This document shows positions 54,290-64,000 of a stretch of 64,000 bases of DNA, piece by piece. Each line of letters begins with the position of its first letter. Within the stretch, counting starts at the first letter, position 1. The stretch comes from Caenorhabditis remanei. Lineage: Eukaryota > Nematoda > Chromadorea > Rhabditida > Rhabditidae. Position numbers and translations under genes: made by a program. The DNA lies in NCBI RefSeq assembly GCF_010183535.1, contig NC_071330.1, forward strand, positions 7,359,717 to 7,423,716. Direction: 5' to 3'. The notes beneath the pieces are model-generated. The model made no database searches. It was not told the origin of the DNA and was given only the letters and a program-made list of their open reading frames with translations.

Positions 54290-57200
54290 TCAGAAAAGAA
54301 ATTATATAATTGATTGACCATAGAAGTATCTCACTATTTCTAAGTTTTCTATATTTTTGTTCTTTTTTTGTTTTTATAATTCGATTTCAGTCATCTTTCA
54401 AAACTTTCCATTAACCTTCTTGTGAAGCTTTTATGAAAGTATGTCGTATCATTGTTCCATCCGCTCTTCATTTCTTTCAGAAAATGAAAGCTGAAACGAT
54501 CATCTTATCACAATTCGATACTTCATTTGGTTTAAGTATTGCCTTTTTAAGATGACAAACACCATGTTTATAGATATATCTGGCAAATATTATTTCAAAT
54601 CTGGCTACTCACGAAAACAATTACTATCTTTGTTGTACTTTTCAAGCGATTGAAAGTTGAAAATTGAATTATGACTGTCAGTTCACAACAGACACCAAGT
54701 GAATCTCTTGTTTGAAATTGTTTTTCAATTATCTCAGATGTTCCAGATCGAACAAGAGTCCAGCTAAAAAAAAACTAAAATTGCTGATCTTTTCACAGCT
54801 ATGTTCTCTTGAAAATATTGATTTCTCATTTTTTGGTTGTTCCAACCAAGCTCAGATTATATTAGTTATTCGAAAAATAAGTTTCTACAGTATCCCTTCC
54901 CAATGATTGAGGTCATTCTTTCTGTACCAATCATCTAGAAGTTTTCGGTCCGTTCCGAATAAAAAACTGTTCCCTTTTTTCCCGTATTTCAATCTAATAA
55001 ATGACTTCTTCACCCTCGTCAGGCGCACTTCATCTAACTAACAAATCGTCATCATGTTCATTTCGATGTCGTCGGGCATTGCTTTTTTGTCTATATAACA
55101 CCTTCAAGAAGAAGCCAGACGGCCTTTCTAATGTGGTCGTCGAATGTATGTGTCGAAAATCCGTATAATTAGTGTTTCTTCTCTCAAGGTATTGTGGCCC
55201 CAGAGGCGGGAAGAAGGCGTAAGTTTGTCCGTAATTTGCCGAAAAAATATGACCGGATTGATGGTTGTGTAGAAGAGCGGGAAGAACAAGAAGAGGATGG
55301 CTGCAAGTTTGCGGTGCGCTATTTACCGTAACGAAACGACGATGAAAAAGAAGACGAAAAAGAAGAAGAAGGTAGAATGATATAGGACGATGAATTCTCT
55401 ACCGTAACATTACCGTATCAGGAGGTATCTCACTCCCATTTCTCCTATAGTTGTCATTCTCTATCAATTCTATATTCTAGTATTCTGATGAGAACTAGAT
55501 TCTTCTAGAACCTTTACCAGAACTTCTGTTTCTTTTTCTGCAAATCAGATATTATCAACTTATAAATTTGATGAATAATACTTCCAGCTATAGAGGACAA
55601 GTTTTAGCCAAAATCTGAGTTAACGTGTCACTTGTTCTCCATTTGTTGATTTTTCTTAAATTCTACATGAATTCTTGTTGTTCGTCATATTTTATCAGGT
55701 CTTATGACTTGACTCAAGTGAGTTTCCATTAGACTTTCAATGCAAATAAGAATCCCCCAAGAGCCGAAAGTATCCATATTTGGTCATTTGAGATAGTTGA
55801 CCTCCATTACATCAGTTAGATAATTTTACAGTGACCAATTGCCAACTAACTATAACGTCTCTAAATGTACATTTTTTATTCAAGATACTGAAATAAAAAC
55901 GCTACCCGCATTCTACTCAGTTTTTTCTCCACCCACCTAAATTCGATCATTTCCGTCAAACTGGCTGATCAACAGTGATTCAAAATGCCTCTTTGCCTCA
56001 CCGTCACGCATCATAAATGCACCGTGCGCGTTGACGTCGTCGTCGTTGTCTTCAGAAGTCCTCTTCTTTTTCTTTCTCCTTCTTCGTCATACACAGTTTC
56101 AACACCTCTTTTGTGATGATTCTATCGTATGAACAGACGCAGACGGCGTGACGCCAAAACGATACGGTAGGAATAGGGGAAAAAAAGAAGAAAAAAGGTA
56201 ATTGAAATACGCTTGTTTGAGGAATCAAATATATACAGAAGGGGAGGTCGATGACTTGTACCGCTGATATTGCGGACCGACTCAACCGACGCGAGTTTAT
56301 GTGATACCGTAACCCAAAAAGAAGAAGAAGAAGACCGGAATACAACTGGTATTCCATTTCTTTTGTTGTGTCATTTCACATTTCTATTTCTTCTTTCAAA
56401 TCAAAAGAGGCTCAAAAAAGAGGAAAATACGTTTCTTTGATATCAAATGATAATATAAATCTTTTTTCTCACTTCAGCCACTCAGCTAATCGACGAAAAA
56501 ATAGAAAACTTCTCGGATGCTCTTATCATTTCGAGACTTTTCGGTTCCCGTTCTTCTTCAATTCAACCGTTAGCTAACCATTCTCATCCAATTCAAAAAC
56601 CGTTTAGAAATGATTTTTATGATATTTTTTCATAGGCTCGTTTATTTTTTAATATACATTTGTATGTCGCGAATAGAAGAATACCAAATGATCCTGACAT
56701 GTATACCCATTTAGAAGCTTTCTCTGGTACTCTCATCTAGGGAAACAACTAGATATAATCTTATAGTGTGAATGGTGAATTTAAAGTATCCCTAGACTCG
56801 GCTGCCAATACCTATTGAGTTTATCTCACTGTTTCTTTCAGATTGAACGTCTCCTAACTATTTTTATAGATTATTTAGAAGATAAATTTATCAAGCTCAT
56901 TTGATAGTCAACACCCCATTTATGAAGAAATCAGTTGTGAAACACAGTAACCTATTGACATTTGTTATTTTTTTAACAAGCGGAATATCAACGAAAATTC
57001 TTTGAAACCCTTTTCCTGTGCGATTACGCAATAATCCCGCTTTCTGTCCAACGGTCTTCTTCTTCTTTTTCTTTTTTAAATCGTCTACAGTAATCTTCTT
57101 GTAAACGTCTCTAACCGGCAGTCTCTCTTGCCACTTTTCTCTTCTAATCGCACAAGCTCATCCGTTGTTAAACGTTCCTTCGATTGTTGTATTGGCAGTC

Positions 57201-57970
57201 ATTCATTTTTCTTTCCTTTTTCGAACAGTTGTTACGCAACTGTTTCCTCTGTGCCATATAGAATACTAGTTGCTTTTGGATTGTTGTTTCTTCTATTCTT
57301 TCTCTCAATTGATGCCTATTCAAACCGCTTCTCAAGTGCGTCAAGTGCTCATCCGTTTCACCAAACAACAACTGTAACCGTCGCTTGTACTGGTTGCATA
57401 ACACTTCTTTACTTCTTCTTCAGATTCTGGGATCACCATTTAATCCGATTTCGTGGCTCGATGAATATAACATTTAGAGTTGCTGTTGGTTTACTGTAAC
57501 TCATATTTCTCGCATATGTTCCAACTCAAGTGCCTTTTGATCATTTTCCCCTCTTTTTTCGAACCATCTGTTGAATATCTGCCAGTTCTCCCATCTATAA
57601 AATTGTTGTCTTCCTGCATTTGTTGCATTCAGAATCTCAGCCAATCGGTTTCATAACCTATCATGGCACCTACAATTTACTATACAACACCGCGAGCAAT
57701 TCATCCCATTACCGTATCCCTTTATTGCTCTTCGAGCCGTCAACAATTATTCTCGGAATCTGGGACACTGAGCCCATTATTAAATGGCGCCGAGTATTTG
57801 GAATAATTGTTCTATTCGCTTCCAACACCTTCTTCGTTTCTTTTCTGGATGATAAGATTGTTTCTCAGTGGCTCCGCCTCTTCTCTTCAACATTTTCATG
57901 TTTCGTTCAGTATCAGTAAATTCAAATATCTGTCTGAAACACGTTGAATTTCAGCTCTGCTCACTTCAAA
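54290..57970. promoter_or_regulatory. lin-48 upstream region
   Basis: There is no convincing gene in this 3.7 kb. The + strand is pyrimidine-rich (CTTCTT runs, e.g. 57055-57075). Motif matches: ATTACGCAAT (57023-57032) and GTTACGCAAC (57231-57240), both exact for RTTACGCAAY, a bZIP C/EBP-PAR site; GTCACGCATCA (56003-56013) and an inverse GTCACGC core (56146-56152), resembling Pax-2/5/8 sites. In C. elegans lin-48 is controlled by the Pax factor EGL-38 in hindgut and by the bZIP factor CES-2 in the excretory duct cell. A TTTCAG acceptor lies 17 bp before the ATG. Confidence 0.5.
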
Positions 57971-59600
<1,630 letters not shown>

Positions 59601-59933
59601 TCATATTTCTTCTTCTTATTTTATAGTTTAGTTGATATCATCTCTTCCTTTTTCCTTTATTCTCTTTTCCAAATCATCGTCATTTTTTCCCTTGGTGACC
59701 ATTTTGCACCCCGTGACTAAGTCCTCCGTTCTACCCCAATGACATTATATTTTCCCCAATCCAAGACCTTTTTACTCCCCCGAATGACTCTCCCTTCTCT
59801 CTACTTTCCCCAAAATCTCCATGATTATATAATTTATACAAAATGACACAAATAGAAACTTTGCAGAAATGACAATTTTACTGAAATAATATACTTTTTC
59901 TCTTCTGATAAATTGTATCTTTTCTATATCGCC

Positions 59934-62900
59934 TTAATGTCCATTTCCATTTCGACGTGGAACTTCTACGACGTATTTGCTGAGCCATTCGGCGATAAAA
60001 CCGATCGGATCGGTTGGTCGGCGGAGCAATACCTGAAAATTAAATAATCATGATGACATTACTCACTTCTGGTGAACACTGTAACTAGATTTCCAGACGA
60101 AGAAAAGGGTTTGAGGTTTAAAATACCCATTTACGGCATTTATAGTTCAAAATTGTTTTTTAATACTTGTGGAATTTAGTAAAAAAAAATTTTGAATACG
60201 GTTCCGTCTTTCAGTTTTCGAGCAATGTGTTGCTCAGTTCTCATAGTTTCCGCATTAAAAAAGACTTCAATAATACAAACCTCAGCCAATGCTTTCGTCA
60301 ACACAGGTGCAACTGTTCTGGCAAGATAAACTCCGTTTTCTGATGTCGGCAAATCAATTTTTCCTCTGAAAGTCTTCTCGAATCGATGTCTTTCGATACT
60401 TTCATCCTCATCCTCCAAAAGTCGAGCACTATCAGCAAATGATCCTTCACTTCCTGAATCTGGAGTTGCTGGAGAATCAATCATTGGTCCATCTTCCAAA
60501 TATTCCTCATTTATTGTCTCGTAATCTTCATCTCGATCCTTGATTAATTTCAAGTCAATTACTGCATTTCGACGATAATAATCAGGAGTTCTTCCTTCAT
60601 TATCCACTGCCATCGGATCTGCTCCAGCCTTTCCAAGTATCTTCAGATAATGACCACCGTCTCTGGCAGCAGCAGCATAATGCATTGCAGTTCTTTTGTT
60701 CTAAAATAATTGATAATTACATGAATGACATGAAACCAATACTTACATAATCTGGAGCATTGAGAACTGAGTTATAATGACCAGCAATGTATCGAACAAT
60801 TTCAGTATGTTCATGAACAACAGCAGAATGAAGTGGAGTACATCCAAAACGATCTCTTGCTATTGCCAACTTTTTGGTTTTCATTAATTCCTTGACTTTA
60901 TCCAGATTTCCTTCTTTGATTGCTTTATGAATTCCATCGATCTTCTCCTGAAATTCAAACTTTAAAGTTTAGAATTTTCCCATTTCACAAACCATATAAT
61001 CAGGCAGTCGATCCAAAAACGCCTGAGTTTCTGTATGACTTGATGTCCGACTTTGCAGTAAATCTCCACAACCGGAAAGAACAAGTTGCTCTAATTTAGC
61101 CAGTTGTCCATCACGAAGCCATTGTTGAATCGAAGATTCCAGATAACTTGGAGCCACTCTATTGTGTAAAACTTGTTTCAAGGCGGCCCGAGTATCCAAT
61201 CTCATTGCGGATAAATCGATTTCTCCGGAATGTTTCAAATAGTATTTTGCAGGGCGTCCGTTCTGAAAGAAGTTCGTTTACTATAGAAGGATATATTGGG
61301 AGAGAACTTACGCAGTCATAAATATTAGGATCTGCTCCAGATTTTCTCATAACTTTATACAAGTATCCTCCATCTTTGAGAGCAGCGGCATAATGAAGTG
61401 GTGTTCGTTTCTTCTAAAAACATAGATTCAATCATGGAATGACTCATTTCATTTTAAGCGGTTACCTGATCCATTGCATTCACAGATTGTGGATAATTTC
61501 GAATCAAATACTTGGCAATATCAGTCCGTTCGAAAACTATCGCTTTATGAAGAGGAGAAAGTCCACGAGTATCTCGACACAATGACAGTTTCTTACGGTC
61601 TGTCAGAAGTTTCACTGCTCTCAAGTTTCCAGTTTCGACTGCTTTATGAATTGATTGAATTTTAGCCTAAAATACATTCATTTTTCGAATTTTATAAAAT
61701 TAAATTTCCAACCTGATATTGTGGAAGAACTTCCAAAAATCCAATACTATCCGCATCTTCAACTTCATGGTTTCTTCCAAGAAGCAAGTCAGCATATCCA
61801 GTTAAAACAAGCTCCTCGAGTTTCCCAATATTTCCAGTATGAATCCAGTCATAGATATCTTCTTCCAAATCTTGCAACAACGGTCGACTCAATTGTCCGG
61901 AAATCAATTGATTCATCACAGCGTTATCTTTCATCGACCGAACATTCAGTCTCTGTCCGTGAGTTCGATAATAGAATGGTGTATGTGAGTGTTTATCCTC
62001 AATGAATGCGTCACCACCACTCTTCTGAAGCACTTTTATCATGTGTTCACCATTCGGATCTGCTGCTGCATAATGAAGAGGAGTTCGACCAGCCTGAAAT
62101 TAGAGAGTTTTTTGTCAGGTTTTGAGAAATTTTAGAGAAATCGAAAACCTCCTTTGAAAAATGATTCGAAAAACACAAAATACAAAGTCGTCATCGAAAA
62201 TGGGAAAGAAATTGAGATGAAAGCAAAAGAAGCCTTTCAAAATGATTATCACGAATCTTGACGATATCGAGAAAACGAAGAAAAGAGAGAGGAAAATAGA
62301 AGACGTGAGGATTTGTTTGTTATGTTCAGAAGAATAGTTCTTTCAATAGGCTTATCCATTTTTTTAGTGAAAACTTACATGGTCTGTTGCATTCACACAA
62401 CTTGGAAAACGGCCGAGAAGAAATCGAACTGTGTTTGTTTGCCCGTGGAGAAGAGCTTTGTGAATTGGTGTCATGCCTGAAAATAGAGAGAAAATAGTGA
62501 TCATCTTGAAGATTATGATGAGTCATTCAACAATCTATCATTTAATCTAACATTGAAGATTTCGCATTCCTGTTTTCTACGTTTCAGAAGTTTTATCCGA
62601 TTGAAAAGTTGGAGAACCTACCATAATTATCTCTTGCTGTAGAAAGAAGTGGTCTATCAATCAAAGACTTGACTCTTCTCACATCTCCTTCTTCAACTGC
62701 CTTGTGAATTGCATCAATTTTAGTGAGATACTGAGTGAGTCCTGATAAAAACTCATTACTTGCTGCATTCACAGTTTTCTTTTCTTTCAGCATATGCCCT
62801 CTTCCATCAAGTACAATTTGTTCCAATTTGAGTACTTCACCAGTTTCCAACCATTCTTCAACTTGCTCTTCTGATGGCGCATCTGAAAAATAGATTTGTC

Positions 62901-63451
62901 TGTCATGTTAAATAAATGATGGCTTCTATTTTGCTCTTTCCTATAAAGTTAATCTATGGGAACAACCATTGATTCCAAATTTGTCGAGTGGAATTCTATG
63001 CTAATAAATAAATAGTTCATAATCTTCCTGGTTGGTGTTATTACCAGCAAAAGTACATAGTTTTGCAGTTTTCAGCTCAAGACAAGCAACCGACAACTTA
63101 TTTGTATGATCTCTCCGTAAGGAGATTCAACACTCTTAAATTGGAGAACTTTAGTGCAAAATACGAGCTCCAGCTCTTTTACTTCAATCAGGCGTGACTG
63201 TGTCAAGATAAACTGTTCAAAAAATTGCCAACTACTGAAAATCAAAACTTTAAAGTTATTTTCAAAACTGACTAATTTTTGGTTGGTAGTGCACTGACTT
63301 TTAAAACAAAATACTCAATAATGAATATCGGTTATCAACCCTATAGCTATAAAACGAAGAAACTCAAACCATGTTGTTCAATATACAGTTTTTCGAAAGT
63401 GTCGTTGGATGACATGAAGTAGAAATGATCAAATGGTATACGCTCATGCAT
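59934..63451 (-). CDS. Triplicated ankyrin-repeat protein with C-terminal Dpy-30 motif
   Basis: Exon 1 (63451-63370, MHERIPFDHFYFMSSNDTFE) joins in frame to exon 2 at 62882. The protein has three similar modules of about 190 residues. Each has a lead helix (KLEQIVLDGRGHM, KLEELVLTGYADL, KLEQLVLSGCGDL), then IHKAV.EGN....K.L, a TPLHYAAA-type ankyrin pair and a K.GAD block. An acidic Ser-rich linker follows (SPATPDSGSEGSFADSARLL), then a Dpy-30 motif (YLARTVAPVLTKALAEV joined to LLRRPTDPIGFIAEWLSKY across the last intron) and a short basic tail. Dpy-30 motifs dimerise and bind amphipathic helices in H3K4 methyltransferase and ciliary complexes. It probably acts as a scaffold. Confidence 0.8.
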
Positions 63452-64000
63452 CCATCGGCGCTGCCAAACCGAGAAATTTTTAGATATAGAGAGAGAGAGT
63501 ATAGAAAAAGGGAAAAAAGATCCGGAAAGGGATGGATGACTCGTTTTTGGAGGAAAGAGAGAGAAACAGATCTACGACTTATTATCAATTTATCAGAACC
63601 TTATACGGAGAGAGTATGTGAATCATGAAGACTTTCACAACTATTCAGAATATTTATGAAGACGTGACACGCAATTTCCTAGAAGACACGCAAAGGTGAC
63701 AGAAATATTACTAGGATGGAAGGTGGAAAAAGAATGTCATTGGGAGGAGGGAATGACAAGGATTATGTGGAAGAAGTAGAAGAAGAAGAAGACGTACACG
63801 GAGACAGAATGTTATGAATATGATTATGAATGAGGAAGGACACTACCGGAAATTGATCCATTTGACTAATAGTATTTTAGATTTAAATTTAGTTGAACGT
63901 TGAATCTCTGAACCTTTTGACTTCCATAGATTAACCGGAAATTGCCTTCGAATTGCTTAAAATCCAGGAAAACGACTTAAAACTTCAAGCATGACCGAAC
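63452..64000. other. Upstream flank, no gene seen
   Basis: This is GA-rich on the + strand (GAGAGAGAG at 63489, GAAGAAGAAGAAGACG near 63778). It is presumably the promoter side of the ankyrin gene. I see no exon, RNA gene or repeat family. Confidence 0.4.

Overview
The window is nuclear DNA of a Caenorhabditis nematode. Introns are short (often 45-60 nt) with TTTTCAG acceptors, gene ends are AT-rich, same-strand genes lie close together in operon style, and the gene content is recognisably that of C. elegans chromosome III. From memory of C. elegans gene names the order is npr-15 / cyn-9 / pdi-1 (T27D1, C14B1), then an F-box gene / wdr-5.1 / dph-1 / alkb-8 / nrde-1-like / lab-1-like (C14B1), then cdc-45 / lin-48 / an ankyrin gene (F34D10). 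I cannot name the species; it could be C. elegans or a relative.

Layout. 1-9.6 kb is almost gene-free: purine-rich + strand, low-complexity runs, and one 1.06 kb fold-back transposon at 8.0-9.1 kb. 9.7-11.2 kb (-) is a neuropeptide-type GPCR (npr-15). 11.2-19.5 kb is again mostly non-coding, with a fold-back repeat at 14.5-15.05 kb. 19.5-32.7 kb is dense: an SH2-like protein (+), the pdi-1/cyn-9 pair (-), a single-pass membrane protein (+), an F-box/FBA protein (+), then wdr-5.1, dph-1 and alkb-8 (+) spaced like one operon. 32.9-36.8 kb is a nest of inverted repeats around a 3.3 kb TTAA-flanked element. 37.3-45.6 kb holds a large nematode protein (probably nrde-1), a SIKE/FGFR1OP2 homologue, a hAT-like element, an acidic protein, a CPG4-type GPI-anchored protein and a PP1-docking protein (probably lab-1). 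45.7-51.6 kb (-) holds an unidentified gene, with an inverted-repeat element containing a tRNA-like sequence in one intron, and cdc-45; a four-helix membrane protein gene lies on the opposite strand inside a cdc-45 intron. 51.6-54.3 kb has another fold-back element, a perfect 114-nt palindrome and an incompletely resolved small gene. 54.3-59.6 kb is the upstream region and body of lin-48 (an OVO-type zinc-finger gene). 59.9-63.5 kb (-) is a triplicated ankyrin protein ending in a Dpy-30 motif.

Themes. The wdr-5.1/dph-1/alkb-8 set combines a chromatin scaffold with two translation-modifying enzymes (diphthamide on EF2, wobble-uridine methylation on tRNA). pdi-1/cyn-9 pairs two protein-folding catalysts. 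The non-coding part is unusually rich in palindromic DNA transposon remnants of at least four kinds (TA-, TTAA- and 8-bp-duplication types). I did not find a wholly new biological system. The best leads are the nested cdc-45 gene, the tRNA-like inverted repeat, the two fold-back families with 8-bp duplications, and two exact bZIP sites upstream of lin-48.
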